Source of the DNA: Candidatus Nitrotoga sp. CP45
GTDB taxonomy: Bacteria > Pseudomonadota > Gammaproteobacteria > Burkholderiales > Gallionellaceae
DNA length: 64,000 bases
Reading direction: 5' to 3'
Assembly (NCBI GenBank): GCA_003402375.1
Contig: QFXJ01000015.1
Coordinates: forward strand, 1 to 64,000
This document shows, piece after piece, positions 34,633-45,006 of the stretch. The translations under genes were made by a program, and so were the position numbers. Within the stretch, counting starts at the first letter, position 1. Each line of letters opens with the position of its first letter. The notes beneath the pieces were generated by a model that saw nothing but the letters and a program-made list of their open reading frames with translations, had not been told where the DNA came from and did no database searches.

Positions 34633-35139
34633 TTATTCTGGCGAGACATCCGGGGAAGGAAGGTAATCGAATTTACGCGCAACAAGCTTTCCTTGAGTGG
34701 CGAACACCTGGGCTTCGGCTCGGTTTATAGTATAAGATTCAACCAGATTTAGTTCAGTCTCATTATATTTAGCGGACTGCAATTCTACTTCGTCGAGTCC
34801 GCGGATACCTGTAGTGGCAACTATTTTTCTTGTGCCTGCACGCCCCGACGCCATGCCCAAGAGTCCGCCTAGATCACCAGAATCCTTGCGCATATCGCCT
34901 TTACGAACATTCAACATATGTACCCAGCCCTTACCCTTTGGACTTTTTATTTGTAGCCAACCGCCATTTTTTTTAACAATTTCCACTTTATCGCCAACCG
35001 ATAGCGTAGCTATTGTTTTAGCGTCCCGGAACGGCTCGACCTTGATTCCATCGGCCCTGATTACGCTTCCTGTTTCAGCGGCAAATGCAGGCATCACCAG
35101 CAATGCGAATAGGACAGTCCCTAGCTTGATTAAATTCAT
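34633..35139 (-). CDS. Exported SH3-domain protein
   Basis: 168 residues with a signal peptide (1-20, AFAA-E). A bacterial SH3 domain spans about 24-80 (VEPFRDAKTIATLSVGDKVEIVKKNGGWLQIK, GWVHMLNVRKG). A second region rich in Gly/Arg (LLGMASGRAGTRKIVATTGIRGLDEVELQSAKYNETEL) resembles the conserved tail of SH3 proteins found with M48 proteases. The start ATG overlaps the CHASE2 stop (ATGA). The three genes form a cell-envelope set. Confidence 0.82.
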   Translation of the reverse strand: MNLIKLGTVLFALLVMPAFAAETGSVIRADGIKVEPFRDAKTIATLSVGDKVEIVKKNGGWLQIKSPKGKGWVHMLNVRKGDMRKDSGDLGGLLGMASGRAGTRKIVATTGIRGLDEVELQSAKYNETELNLVESYTINRAEAQVFATQGKLVARKFDYLPSPDVSPE

Positions 35140-36845
35140 AGCACCTTTTTTTGTTGTTCATTCCAGCGCATCAACGCTTCAGCAAACATTACACGCCAGC
35201 AATCGCGTGTCCCTTTGCCACCTAAAAATTCCCCTTGGTGAACAAACCAGCTAACTACAATATCAGGATTAATTATACATTTGCTTAATAACTGCGGAAA
35301 TGCAGTGATAACCATGGCAACATCATCAGCCACGCGTACAGCCCCATCCGTATCGCCTTCATCCACTATCCAGGAAATTGAAAACGTTTTTTCAAATAAA
35401 TCCCACAAGCCTTTTTGGTCGCCTCTCAATACATCTACACTTTTTTGTTCCACCCCAGTATTCTCAAGCTGGTAGCGGATTTGATCCAACATAGCGTCCG
35501 TCAGTAATTTTGGGTCACCATCAAGACGTATTAACAGCAATGTGGCATGTAATTTACCCTCTCGCTTAAAAGAATCACACACCATGCTTCGTTCCAATAT
35601 CTTGTTAGTGGCGACAGAATATATACGTGCGATGGTAAAAAAGGCCAGTCCCATTGTCACTGGCCCGGTGATATTAATATAAGTGTCAGTGAAGTTAATA
35701 CTGGCATAAGAAATTCCAATCAATACAAATTGGGATGCGCCAAATAACAGGTCTATTTTATTACGCCCGAAATTACGATAGAAGGCCCAGGCGGTAGCCC
35801 AAATAATACACAGGGTAAGTACAAGATAAGCCACGCTTGCTTCAGGAAAGCGGAGGTAATCATTATGTTTAAAGTTATCTATGGCGGTAGCAAGAATTTC
35901 CACGCCTGGATGCATTTGGCTCATGGGCGTAGGCTTGATATCGAATAAACTGGGTGCAGTGGAGCCAACAATAACGATTTTATTTTTAAATTCGTCTTGC
36001 GGACGTTTTTTTTCCTTGCTGCCCAAGTCCGTGAATACGTCATAAAAACTAACGTACTGGTAAGAAAATGGCGGGCCGCGCCAATTGAGTAGAACACGCT
36101 GTGCAGCAGGTTCAGGCCAGCCAAGATCACGCGCCACTCGGTCTGGCAATGACGGTAATTTCCATCCAAAATCGTCACGGTAGACAACATATTGACGCAC
36201 AATGCCATCAGCATCGGGATAAATATTATGCAACCCAAGACGCCCATTTTTAAGTATCGCCGGAAAATGTGGCAGTACCACAGCAACGGTAGCCTCTGGC
36301 CGAGCATCATTGCGTAGTGGCACAACACCAGGAATCATGGCGGGCTTCACCAGGCTCAAAGGATCACTCGACGGATCAAGACGCAGTAAAGGAAAGTAAG
36401 TATTGTTGGTGGCGGCAATGGCGGAATCGAAATAAGCATCGCTGTCCGGGTTGTAAATATCAGAATCGCTAAACAATATGTCAAACACAATTGCTTTAGG
36501 TTGCTGTTTTTCAACCTGTTCGAGAAATTCCCCCAGCACTTGGCGCGGCCAAGGCCAACGCCCGTAGTCCTTGGCCATAGCGGCAAGACTAGCCTCATTG
36601 ATGTCCACGATTACAATATCACTATCAGGCTTAGGCACAACAATGCGGTGGCGCACCATCGCGTCGAAAGCCTCCTGACGCATACCAGAAATGATATGCA
36701 ATTGCACGGCATCCAACACGGCAAACAACGAAAACAGTGCCGCCAGATAAAGATAGAATCTTGTTTCCCAAAACTTGGCGAGCAGCGCAGAGAACTTGGA
36801 ATAAGCCAAACGCAACCGGTTAGCGAAATAAATATTAAGGCCCAT
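35136..36845 (-). CDS. CHASE2-domain membrane sensor without a catalytic output domain
   Basis: 569 residues. TM1 at about 27-50, then a periplasmic CHASE2 domain (about 75-325: VIVDINEASLAAMAKDYGRWPWPRQVLGEFLEQV, AIVFDILFSDSD, IVIVGSTAPSLFDIKPTPMSQMHPGVEILATAIDN), then three more TM helices (about 335-410). Normally an adenylate cyclase, kinase or GGDEF domain follows. Here the C-terminal 150 residues (RIYSVATNKILERSMVCDSFKREGKLHATLLLIRL onward) have no cyclase catalytic residues. Translationally coupled to the SH3-M48 genes, so it may sense the envelope and act through them (inference). Confidence 0.85.
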   Translation of the reverse strand: MGLNIYFANRLRLAYSKFSALLAKFWETRFYLYLAALFSLFAVLDAVQLHIISGMRQEAFDAMVRHRIVVPKPDSDIVIVDINEASLAAMAKDYGRWPWPRQVLGEFLEQVEKQQPKAIVFDILFSDSDIYNPDSDAYFDSAIAATNNTYFPLLRLDPSSDPLSLVKPAMIPGVVPLRNDARPEATVAVVLPHFPAILKNGRLGLHNIYPDADGIVRQYVVYRDDFGWKLPSLPDRVARDLGWPEPAAQRVLLNWRGPPFSYQYVSFYDVFTDLGSKEKKRPQDEFKNKIVIVGSTAPSLFDIKPTPMSQMHPGVEILATAIDNFKHNDYLRFPEASVAYLVLTLCIIWATAWAFYRNFGRNKIDLLFGASQFVLIGISYASINFTDTYINITGPVTMGLAFFTIARIYSVATNKILERSMVCDSFKREGKLHATLLLIRLDGDPKLLTDAMLDQIRYQLENTGVEQKSVDVLRGDQKGLWDLFEKTFSISWIVDEGDTDGAVRVADDVAMVITAFPQLLSKCIINPDIVVSWFVHQGEFLGGKGTRDCWRVMFAEALMRWNEQQKKVL

Positions 36846-37248
36846 TATAAAAAACCAATATTTATGTCATGTTGCCCTGTTTTATTTACGAATTTTGAAT
36901 AGCGCATGTGACTTAACTTAATGAAAGATGACAGACAGTATGCCGTTGCACTCCAAAAAATACTGTCGTCCAGACGCACATATGAAACTAGCCGGTACAA
37001 GATACGTCAGCTACACCGCAAATCATTCCTGTCAGCTAAATAATGAGCGGGTCGCCAACACGATAATACAACGCGGCTTGCAGAATATTGTCATCCTTGT
37101 TATTTAAATCCATTGCCCAAATTTTTGGCCATTGTTCTTTAAATTTGGCTTCGTGCGAAGCCCACAACGTTTGGCAATCCAGAAATCAGTTAAAATAGTA
37201 CCCTGAACAAGCAATCCATTAATATTTTTAACTTCCCATAAGTCTTGT
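36846..37248. other. Divergent intergenic region with a possible minus-strand gene remnant
   Basis: About 400 bp between the CHASE2 gene and gpmI. A minus-strand open frame at about 37170-37036 reads QTLWASHEAKFKEQWPKIWA and on to GDPLII, stop. It starts just after a stop codon and has no ATG. The composition is protein-like but no family is recognised. The 75 bp before gpmI are AT-rich and presumably contain its promoter. Confidence 0.35.
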
Positions 37249-38787
37249 ATGAAAACCACCCCTGTCCTCCTACTCATCCTCGACGGCTTCGGCTACAGTG
37301 AAGAAACTGACCATAACGCCATTGCCCATGCACACAAGCCAAACTGGGACAAACTATGGCGTGATTATCCTCACACGCTAATCCGTACGTCCGAATTATC
37401 GGTAGGCCTTCCGCAAGGCCAAATGGGTAACTCTGAAGTTGGCCATCTCAATATCGGCGCAGGCCGCGTGGTGTATCAGGAGCTCACGCGGGTGGATGCA
37501 TCCATTCAGGACGGGAGCTTTTACAGCAATCCGGCGTTCGTGCAAGCTATTAAACATGTCCAGCAACATAACACTGCGCTGCATATCATGGGGCTGCTGT
37601 CGCCCGGCGGGGTGCATAGCCATGAAGATCATATCCACGCCATGCTGGAACTGGCAGCGCGCGCTGGACTGCGCAAGATATTTATCCATGCTTTTCTCGA
37701 TGGCCGTGACACACCGCCGAGAAGCGCCGCACATTCACTACAGCGGCTAGAGGAAAAATGTGTTGCCTTGGGCGTTGGACGTATTGCTTCCATCGTCGGC
37801 CGCTATTATGCAATGGATCGGGATAACCGATGGGAACGAGTACAGGAAGCCTATGACTTATTGACGCAAGGCAAGGCTGAATTCCGCTCATCTAATGCCC
37901 AGGATGGATTGCAGCAAGCCTATGCGCGTGGGGAAAACGACGAGTTCGTTAAAGCAACCATCATCGCGTCACCCACCGAACCACCCATTATCATGCAGGA
38001 TGGAGACGTCGCGGTGTTCATGAACTACCGCGCCGACCGCGCGCGCGAACTGACCCGCGCACTAACCGATCCGACGTTTGATGGCTTTACGCGTGCATAT
38101 TTTCCCAAGCTGGCGGGCTTTGTCACACTGAGCAGCTATGGTGAGGACTTCCATCTCCCGGCGGCATTCATGCCCACAGCCATCCACAATTGTTTTGGTG
38201 AGTACCTTTCCGGCTTGGGGCTGAAACAATTACGCATCGCAGAAACAGAAAAATACGCCCATGTCACCTATTTCTTCAATGGCGGCAAGGAACAACCTTA
38301 CCCCGGCGAAGACCGTATCCTGGTGCCATCTCCCAAAGTAGCAACCTATGACCTGAAACCAGAAATGAGTGCTTTTGAAGTCACTGACAAACTGGAAGCG
38401 GCGATCCGTAGCGGGCAGTATCAAGCCCTGATCTGTAATTATGCCAACGGCGACATGGTAGGCCATAGTGGCATTATGGAAGCGGCGGTCAAAGCCATTG
38501 AAGCCCTAGATGTGTGTATCGGTAGGGTAGTAAACGCAATGCTGGAATGCGGTGGCGAGGTGTTGATTACCGCTGATCACGGCAATGCCGAACAGATGCT
38601 GGATCGCACCACGCAACAAGCCCATACCGCACATACACTTAACCTGGTTCCGTTGTTGTATGTCGGCCGTAAAGCGCAAATGGCTGACAGTGGCTCGCTG
38701 CAGGATGTCACCCCAACCTTGCTCACTATGATGGGTCTGCCACAACCGCCAGAAATGACGGGGCGGCCACTTATTTCTTTCCGGTGA
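37249..38787 (+). CDS. gpmI: 2,3-bisphosphoglycerate-independent phosphoglycerate mutase
   Basis: Interconverts 3- and 2-phosphoglycerate with two Mn ions. It has 512 residues, normal for the family. The phosphorylated Ser is S62 in [19 protein letters not shown]. Metal ligands lie in LLILDGFGY (D12), [13 protein letters not shown] and [12 protein letters not shown]. The stop overlaps the GTG of envC by 4 bp, as in E. coli gpmM-envC. Confidence 0.97.
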   Translation: MKTTPVLLLILDGFGYSEETDHNAIAHAHKPNWDKLWRDYPHTLIRTSELSVGLPQGQMGNSEVGHLNIGAGRVVYQELTRVDASIQDGSFYSNPAFVQAIKHVQQHNTALHIMGLLSPGGVHSHEDHIHAMLELAARAGLRKIFIHAFLDGRDTPPRSAAHSLQRLEEKCVALGVGRIASIVGRYYAMDRDNRWERVQEAYDLLTQGKAEFRSSNAQDGLQQAYARGENDEFVKATIIASPTEPPIIMQDGDVAVFMNYRADRARELTRALTDPTFDGFTRAYFPKLAGFVTLSSYGEDFHLPAAFMPTAIHNCFGEYLSGLGLKQLRIAETEKYAHVTYFFNGGKEQPYPGEDRILVPSPKVATYDLKPEMSAFEVTDKLEAAIRSGQYQALICNYANGDMVGHSGIMEAAVKAIEALDVCIGRVVNAMLECGGEVLITADHGNAEQMLDRTTQQAHTAHTLNLVPLLYVGRKAQMADSGSLQDVTPTLLTMMGLPQPPEMTGRPLISFR

Positions 38788-39956
38788 CCACACTCTCCCG
38801 CCACGCGTTACTGCTATGTATCTGCTTGACAGCAGGCATAAACAGCACCCATGCCTTACAGCAAGAAGAGCTGGACAACCTGCGCAAACACATCTCCGTG
38901 TTACAGAAGGAACTGGAAAAAACCAGTGAATCCCAATCCGAAGCAACAGACGAGCTACGGGAATCAGAACGGGCCATCAGCAATAGCAAGCGCAAACTGG
39001 CCGAGCTGTCATTACAACATCGTGCCGCAGACCAAACCTTGGAGAAGCTGAGACAACAAGCACAGCAACTGGAAAAAAACATACAGAATCAGCAGGCAAT
39101 GCTCAGCAAATTGCTCCATCAGCAATATGTGGGTGGTAAACAAGAATACTTCAAGCTGTTACTCAACAATCATGATCCTGATCAAGCCGCACGTGAAATG
39201 CGCTATTACGAATACATCGCGCGCAGCCGTTCGGCTTGGCTCAGTATGCTACGCGTCAATCTTTCGCAGCTAAACGAGGTCGTCCAACAAACCCAGCAAA
39301 AGAGCGGGGAAATTACGGCGTTGCAAGCAGAAGAGAATGCGCAACAGAAAATCTTGGAAAAAGACAAGCGTGCGCGTCAGCAAGTAATCAGTCAATTTGC
39401 CCAGCAACTCAAACAGCAACGCCACGAAATTGGCCGTCTACAACGCGACGAAAACCGCTTATCGCAACTGATAGCCAAGCTTTCAAAAATGTTGACACGG
39501 CAAAAAGACAAAGGGGTATTCAACAATGACAAATTGCCTGATAATCGCTTCGACGGCAAACCGTTCGAACAACTTAAAGGCAAGCTGACGCTGCCGGTCA
39601 TGGGTGAAGTGGTCAATAAATTCGGCAGCGCGCGGCCGGACAGCACCGTACTTTGGAGAGGTTTAATGTTACGCGCAGCAAACGGTCAGCCAGTAAAATC
39701 GGTAGCGGCCGGACGTGTAGTATTTGCCGATTGGTTGCGCGGCTTCGGGAACTTATTGATCATTGATCATGGCAAAGGCTACATGAGCTTGTATGGCAAC
39801 AATGAAACGCTGTACAAGCAAGTAGGTGACATCTTGCGCGGGGGCGACACCGTAGCGGCCGTTGGCAACAGCGGCGGAAATGAAGATTCCGGTGTATACT
39901 TTGAATTGCGCCATAGGGGCGAACCTATAGACCCCCTAAAGTGGATAGCCCGATGA
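38784..39956 (+). CDS. envC: EnvC-like murein hydrolase activator (coiled coil + degenerate LytM)
   Basis: 390 residues from a GTG overlapping gpmI. Signal peptide 1-25 (THA-L). Long coiled coils at about 26-115 and 155-245. LytM/M23 domain at about 270-390 ([41 protein letters not shown]). In active M23 enzymes the late motif is H-x-H/HF. Here [18 protein letters not shown] has Tyr in the His place, so zinc is not bound. Like EnvC it should activate amidases at the division site rather than cut peptidoglycan itself. Confidence 0.92.
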   Translation: MTTLSRHALLLCICLTAGINSTHALQQEELDNLRKHISVLQKELEKTSESQSEATDELRESERAISNSKRKLAELSLQHRAADQTLEKLRQQAQQLEKNIQNQQAMLSKLLHQQYVGGKQEYFKLLLNNHDPDQAAREMRYYEYIARSRSAWLSMLRVNLSQLNEVVQQTQQKSGEITALQAEENAQQKILEKDKRARQQVISQFAQQLKQQRHEIGRLQRDENRLSQLIAKLSKMLTRQKDKGVFNNDKLPDNRFDGKPFEQLKGKLTLPVMGEVVNKFGSARPDSTVLWRGLMLRAANGQPVKSVAAGRVVFADWLRGFGNLLIIDHGKGYMSLYGNNETLYKQVGDILRGGDTVAAVGNSGGNEDSGVYFELRHRGEPIDPLKWIAR

Positions 39957-40006
39957 AATTACTCGTGAAGAAATACATTGCAACAAAACAACTTTAAAGG
40001 TCAGAC

Positions 40007-41422
40007 ATGCGTAGTCGTATTGAAAAAATTGGATTGATCGGACTTGGGCTAATCGCAGGTGTGTTGATTAGCCTGCAATTGTCTGCCATCGCAGATAAGG
40101 ACAGCGCCGAGCCGCTGCCGATTGAAGAGCTGCGTGCCTTCTCAGAGGTGTTTGGCCGCATCAAGAGTGACTATGTAGAGCCGGTCACTGACAAAAAATT
40201 AATCACCGAAGCCATCACAGGCATGTTGACCGGCCTGGATCCGCACTCCGCCTATCTGGATGCCGACGCATTCAAGGAATTGCAAATCGGCACGCAGGGC
40301 GAATTCGGTGGTTTGGGTATTGAAGTAGGAATGGAAGACGGCCTGGTGAAAGTAATTTCGCCAATTGAAGATTCCCCCGCCTATCATGCTGGCATGAAAA
40401 GCGGCGATCTGATCATCAAACTCGATGACGTGATGGTGAAGAGCCTAACGCTAAGTGATGCGGTTAAACGTATGCGCGGCAAGCCAGGCAGTAAAATTGT
40501 CTTGACCGTGATTCGCAAAGAAGCGCCCAAACCGTTGACCTTTACTTTAACTCGCGCCGTTATTAAAGTACAAAGTGTGAAGTCAAAACTGGTCGAACCT
40601 GGATATGCTTTTATTCGCATCACCCAATTTCAGGAACACACTGGCGAAAATCTCGCGACTGCTCTCAATAATCTATTCAAACAAAACCAAGGCACTATGA
40701 AAGGCTTGGTGCTGGATCTGCGTAACGACCCAGGTGGCTTGCTCAATAGTTCGGTAGCGGCATCTGCCGCCTTCCTGCCCAAGGACACACTAGTGGTGTA
40801 TACCGAAGGACGCAATTCAGATGCCAAGATGCGCCTGACTGCGGTTCCTAATGACTATCTGCGCAACAACGAAAAAGATTACCTGAAAAATCTGCCTGCG
40901 GCAGTCAAGACCGTGCCTATGATAGTGCTGGTGAACGGTGGCTCTGCATCCGCTTCAGAAATTGTCGCAGGTGCATTACAGGATCATAAACGCGCCGTCA
41001 TTATGGGCACCCAAACTTTCGGAAAAGGCTCGGTGCAGTCCGTTCTGCCACTAGGCAACAATACCGCAATCAAGCTCACTACAGCGCGTTATTTCACGCC
41101 TGGAGGCCGCTCTATTCAAGCCAAAGGTATTGTCCCTGACATCGTTGTGGAAGACCCGGCGACTATCGATCAAGACCAAACTTTCCGCATGCGCGAGGCT
41201 GACTTGGAGCGTCACTTGAGCAACAGTCAAGAGCTTGATACAAAGACAGGCACTACCACCATAAAGCCCGCCGCTCCGGCAGCACCCGCTAAGCCTTCTA
41301 GCAAACGCGAGGAAGGGGATACAACAAAACCTAAAATGCTCGAGTTCGGATCAAAAGATGATTACCAATTACATCAAGCTTTAAACTTGCTAAAAGGTAT
41401 GAATATATTGCAAGGGAAGTAA
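40007..41422 (+). CDS. ctpA: Carboxy-terminal processing protease, S41 family
   Basis: 471 residues. One N-terminal membrane/signal helix (about 8-28). A PDZ domain at about 98-170 (GGLGIEVGMEDGLVKVISPIEDSPAYHAGMKSGDLI). The protease core has NGGSASASEIVAGALQDH (nucleophile Ser within 313-317) and TFGKGSVQ (general-base K340). The C-terminal linker is Pro/Ala/Lys-rich before a short conserved tail (DDYQLHQALNLLKGMN). It cuts periplasmic proteins from the C-terminus. It follows envC by 50 bp, as in many proteobacteria. Confidence 0.95.
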   Translation: MRSRIEKIGLIGLGLIAGVLISLQLSAIADKDSAEPLPIEELRAFSEVFGRIKSDYVEPVTDKKLITEAITGMLTGLDPHSAYLDADAFKELQIGTQGEFGGLGIEVGMEDGLVKVISPIEDSPAYHAGMKSGDLIIKLDDVMVKSLTLSDAVKRMRGKPGSKIVLTVIRKEAPKPLTFTLTRAVIKVQSVKSKLVEPGYAFIRITQFQEHTGENLATALNNLFKQNQGTMKGLVLDLRNDPGGLLNSSVAASAAFLPKDTLVVYTEGRNSDAKMRLTAVPNDYLRNNEKDYLKNLPAAVKTVPMIVLVNGGSASASEIVAGALQDHKRAVIMGTQTFGKGSVQSVLPLGNNTAIKLTTARYFTPGGRSIQAKGIVPDIVVEDPATIDQDQTFRMREADLERHLSNSQELDTKTGTTTIKPAAPAAPAKPSSKREEGDTTKPKMLEFGSKDDYQLHQALNLLKGMNILQGK

Positions 41423-41459
41423 GCCAGAGTACCTATAACTTTCTCCTCTTCCATACCGC

Positions 41460-42215
41460 ATGAATGACGAACAGTTACTGCGCTATAGCCGCCACATTCT
41501 GTTGCCTGACATTGGCATCGAAGGGCAACAGAAATTACGGGATGCGCATGCACTGATAATAGGTGCTGGCGGGCTGGGTTCTCCTGCTGCCATGTATCTC
41601 GCTTCTAGCGGCGTTGGCACCCTCACACTATGTGATGGTGACACTGTAGACCTGACTAATCTGCAACGCCAAATCGTACATCACACTTCCAGCATCGGAA
41701 TGGCTAAAGTGGATTCTGCGCGTACTTCACTTGCTGAAATCAATCCGGATGTAAACGTCATAGCCCTGAATGAACGCGTAGATCAAACCCGTTTATTGGA
41801 ACTGGTTAGCCAAGTCGATGTAGTGCTGGATTGCAGTGATAACTTCGCTACGCGCTACGCGCTTAACCAAGCTTGCGTGCAATTAAAAAAGCCTTTCGTA
41901 TCCGGCGCAGCTACCCGCTTTGACGGCCAAGTAGCCGTGTTTGATATGCGCCATCCACACAGCCCTTGCTATCACTGCCTGTATCCAGAACAGCCTGACG
42001 CTTTAGAAACACGTTGCGCGGTAATGGGTGTATTTGCCCCACTAGTTGGGATTATCGGTAGCATACAAGCCGCTGAAGCACTCAAACTATTGATGGGAAT
42101 AGGCACATTGCTATGTAACAGATTGCTGATAACAGATTTACTGCACATGGAACTACGCACCGTTAAATTAAACAAGGATCCAACTTGCTTAATTTGCGGA
42201 ACACCATGTACATAA
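41460..42215 (+). CDS. moeB: MoeB/ThiF-family adenylyltransferase
   Basis: 251-residue E1-like enzyme that adenylates the C-terminal Gly-Gly of MoaD or ThiS for molybdopterin or thiamine sulfur transfer. LLPDIGIEGQQKLRDAHALIIGAGGLGSPAAMYLASSGVG contains the ATP site (about 36-52). DLTNLQRQIVH carries the Arg finger. Zinc cysteines are CYHC (about 173-176) and CLICGTPC at the end. The active-site Cys is in ETRCAVMGVFAP. ThiF and MoeB are hard to tell apart; length and the ending favour MoeB. It lies 37 bp after ctpA. Confidence 0.9.
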   Translation: MNDEQLLRYSRHILLPDIGIEGQQKLRDAHALIIGAGGLGSPAAMYLASSGVGTLTLCDGDTVDLTNLQRQIVHHTSSIGMAKVDSARTSLAEINPDVNVIALNERVDQTRLLELVSQVDVVLDCSDNFATRYALNQACVQLKKPFVSGAATRFDGQVAVFDMRHPHSPCYHCLYPEQPDALETRCAVMGVFAPLVGIIGSIQAAEALKLLMGIGTLLCNRLLITDLLHMELRTVKLNKDPTCLICGTPCT

Positions 42216-42582
42216 TGTCTGGCAGAAAATCCATCTGGGACAAGCAGACACCCTAATTGTCAACATCAGACTCTTTAACAGCTTACTCAAGCTAGTCCAC
42301 TTGTATAAAACAACCACGACTCGTGGTTGCTCATATAGCCGTAAGATTATGACCGATGCGGCGAATATCTTCGCCACCATGGTCAATGCAACAACAGCCC
42401 CTTTGATCCAAAAATACCATCACTTGGGTACATTACATTTAGATCAATACGTATCCGGGCTAGCACAGAGTAAATGGCCATCCCGGATAAATTGTTACAG
42501 ATTTTGTCTGTAATATGAACTAATCAATTATTGAAAAGCATTTATGCGAATTGCTAACAATGCAGAAGCTACGCAATAACCA
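42216..42582. other. Gene-free interval
   Basis: Contains a perfect hairpin AACCACGA / TCGTGGTT (about 42310-42326) without a T-tract. A 70-codon plus-strand ORF inside (42301-42513) has no ribosome-binding site or family resemblance. Nothing else recognised. Confidence 0.4.
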
Positions 42583-42897
42583 TTATGGCTTATTAAAAAG
42601 TTTACCAATTTCTTGGTGAGCAAGCTGTTCCATGTTTTGTGGAAATGAACCGCGGGCTGAAAGCGCCCTAAGAACTAAATGTGCCGGAAGTCTGGACAAA
42701 GTCATCGGTGGACGCACAGGATCTTGACCACCGGTCGTACCTTCATCCTCTATTCCTGCGACGATACCAACATTACCTACTACTTTTGTTACTGCGTGAT
42801 AATCTTTTTGGTCTTTTAATGCATGGATAATTGCAACTTGAGTGTTAACAATACCAATCAATAATTCGGTCAGATCTTTTTCAGTTATTGAAGCCAT
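42583..42897 (-). CDS. Hypothetical protein, 104 residues
   Basis: No family recognised. The N-terminal half is helical (EKDLTELLIGIVNTQVAIIHALKDQ), then comes a Gly/Val-rich centre (VVGNVGIVAGIEDEGTTGGQDPVRPP) and a helical C-terminus. No signal peptide or membrane helix. AAGGG stands eight bases before the ATG, giving good support for expression. Isolated between moeB and dsbD. Confidence 0.6.
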   Translation of the reverse strand: MASITEKDLTELLIGIVNTQVAIIHALKDQKDYHAVTKVVGNVGIVAGIEDEGTTGGQDPVRPPMTLSRLPAHLVLRALSARGSFPQNMEQLAHQEIGKLFNKP

Positions 42898-43030
42898 AAT
42901 GAATCCCTTAAAATTAAATGTTAAATAAAAGTGTTAAAGTAGACTAGTATCCATCGATCACAAAGGAACTGTATATTTTACATATTGGATTACTTCAGTG
43001 CACTATTTCGTAGAAGAAATAATCTAAAAA

Positions 43031-44881
43031 TCATAGCCCCACATATTTCAGTAATTGAAGAAATTGTCCCGCATCCTGATATCCGATTATACGGCGACTG
43101 CCCTGCTCGCGCCCTTGCGCATCAAAAAACAGGATGGCGGGCGGCCCGAATAACTCAAAACGTTTTAGCACGGCTTTATCTTCATTGCTATTGGCCGTAA
43201 CGTCGACTTGTAGCAACACAGCGTTTTTTAATTTAGCCTGAACCTGAGCATCGGTGAACGTGTAACGCTCCATTTCCTTGCACGATATACACCAGTCCGC
43301 GTAGAAATCAAGCATCACAGTCTTGCCATTCGCTTGTGCAATGTGGGCATCCAGTTCAGCCACATTCTTTACCCGCACAAATTGCAGAGTCGAGGCCGCT
43401 GCTGCCTGGCCATTGCCAAGCGCTGCCAGCGGACGCAGGATGTCGCGTGCGCCGGAGAGTGCACCGATCAAATAGGCGCTGCCCAGCAAAAGCGCAAGAA
43501 TGCCGATGCCTTTCCATAGTTTCTGCCAACCTGAAGCATTGTTTGGCAGCGCATCCAGCGCGTGCATATAGATAGCAGAAAGCACTAGCAGTGTCGCCCA
43601 CAACAACATTTGTATACTAAGTGGAATAAGCGTTGAAATGAGCCAGATCGCGAGCGCCAGCATTAACACGCCAAAGAAGCGCTTGACCGCTTCCATCCAT
43701 GCGCCCGCCTTAGGCAATAACGCTCCAGCTGATGCGCCGATCAATAACAATGGCAAGCCCATGCCCATTGCTAGTGCGAACAACGCTGTTCCGCCCAACC
43801 AGGCGTCATGTGTCTGCCCGATATACAGCAGGGCAGCCGCCATGGGCGCGGCGACGCATGGACTGACGATAACGGCAGATAACGCGCCCATCACGAACAC
43901 GCCACTCAGATGGCCGCCATGCAGGCGGTTGCTGGTATTGGTCAATTTACTTTGCAGGGCGGAGGGAAGTTGTAGCTCGTAAAAACCGAACATCGATAAA
44001 GACAGCAACACGAACACGGCAGCGAAGCTGCCCAACGCCCAGGGCGTTTGCAGTGCGCTGGATAATAGCGTGCCCGACAGACCAGCGGCCACGCCGATCG
44101 CTGCATAAGCTAAAGCCATGCCAAGCACATAGGCAAGCGACAAAAGAAAACCGTGCATTTTGGTGGGATGTGAACTGCGGCCCACGATGATGCCTGAAAG
44201 GATAGGAATCATCGGCAGCACGCAGGGGGTGAAAGCAAGCAGCAACCCGGCACCAAAGAAAAATGTCACGATCAGCCAAAAGCTACCTTGCTTAAATAGT
44301 TTAGCGAGCTGCGTACTTTCGGAATCATCAGGCATTGCAACGCCTTGCACCGACTGCGGTGAGGCTTGCGTCTGTGGCGTTGTTGTTGCAAGACTGGCCT
44401 TGGGTAGCATGATACTGAACTGCTTATCTATCGGCGCGTAGCAAAGATCGTTTTCTTTGCACCCCTGATAATTGGCTGCCAGCGTAATATCCTGAGCCGT
44501 ATTGGTGTTGCGTTCCAGCGTAATCACCGCTTGGAAGGGCTGATGAAATACCGCCATGTCACCGAAGTTGGGGTCAGATTTCATTTCCCCTTTTGGCATG
44601 GACACATTCGTAATTTTTACGCCTGCAACTTTTGCGGAATCACCCGATAGTGTGAAGCGAACCTTGTCGCGATATAAATAGTAGCCGGGCGTGATCTTGA
44701 AGTTGGCAAGCAAGGTGGATGTATCGCGCACGCTGACTTCCAGCCCGAAGGCCTTATCCGGTGACAAAATGACAGTTTGCTTCGCGCCACCTAGCAACGG
44801 CAAGCGATCCAGAAAACTTTCCGCATGTGATAGCGGAACCAAGCACAATAATATCAACAGTAAGAGACGCATCGCTTTCAA
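43031..44881 (-). CDS. dsbD: Thiol:disulfide interchange protein DsbD
   Basis: 616 residues, moving electrons from cytoplasmic thioredoxin to periplasmic DsbC/DsbG and cytochrome c maturation. Signal peptide 1-20. N-terminal DsbD-alpha domain with the redox pair C141/C147 (GCKENDLCYAP). Eight-helix core with FTPCVLPMIPI and SPCVAAPMAAALLY supplying the membrane cysteine pair. C-terminal thioredoxin domain with DWCISCKEMERYTF. All three redox centres are intact. Upstream of cutA-holA on the same strand; in betaproteobacteria cutA and dsbD are often adjacent. Confidence 0.96.
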   Translation of the reverse strand: MKAMRLLLLILLCLVPLSHAESFLDRLPLLGGAKQTVILSPDKAFGLEVSVRDTSTLLANFKITPGYYLYRDKVRFTLSGDSAKVAGVKITNVSMPKGEMKSDPNFGDMAVFHQPFQAVITLERNTNTAQDITLAANYQGCKENDLCYAPIDKQFSIMLPKASLATTTPQTQASPQSVQGVAMPDDSESTQLAKLFKQGSFWLIVTFFFGAGLLLAFTPCVLPMIPILSGIIVGRSSHPTKMHGFLLSLAYVLGMALAYAAIGVAAGLSGTLLSSALQTPWALGSFAAVFVLLSLSMFGFYELQLPSALQSKLTNTSNRLHGGHLSGVFVMGALSAVIVSPCVAAPMAAALLYIGQTHDAWLGGTALFALAMGMGLPLLLIGASAGALLPKAGAWMEAVKRFFGVLMLALAIWLISTLIPLSIQMLLWATLLVLSAIYMHALDALPNNASGWQKLWKGIGILALLLGSAYLIGALSGARDILRPLAALGNGQAAAASTLQFVRVKNVAELDAHIAQANGKTVMLDFYADWCISCKEMERYTFTDAQVQAKLKNAVLLQVDVTANSNEDKAVLKRFELFGPPAILFFDAQGREQGSRRIIGYQDAGQFLQLLKYVGL

Positions 44882-45006
44882 AACCTTGATGGATATAACC
44901 TATAAAAATATATGCTTATGGACTGTTCTGATTTTTAAATAGCTATAAGGTAAACAATCACATTGATAGACAGCCTCCACTTCATACTCCTTTCGGCCTC
45001 ACATTG

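Noticed and set aside
42301-42513. 70-codon plus-strand ORF after moeB
   Set aside because: Starts inside a hairpin, no ribosome-binding site, no similarity recognised.
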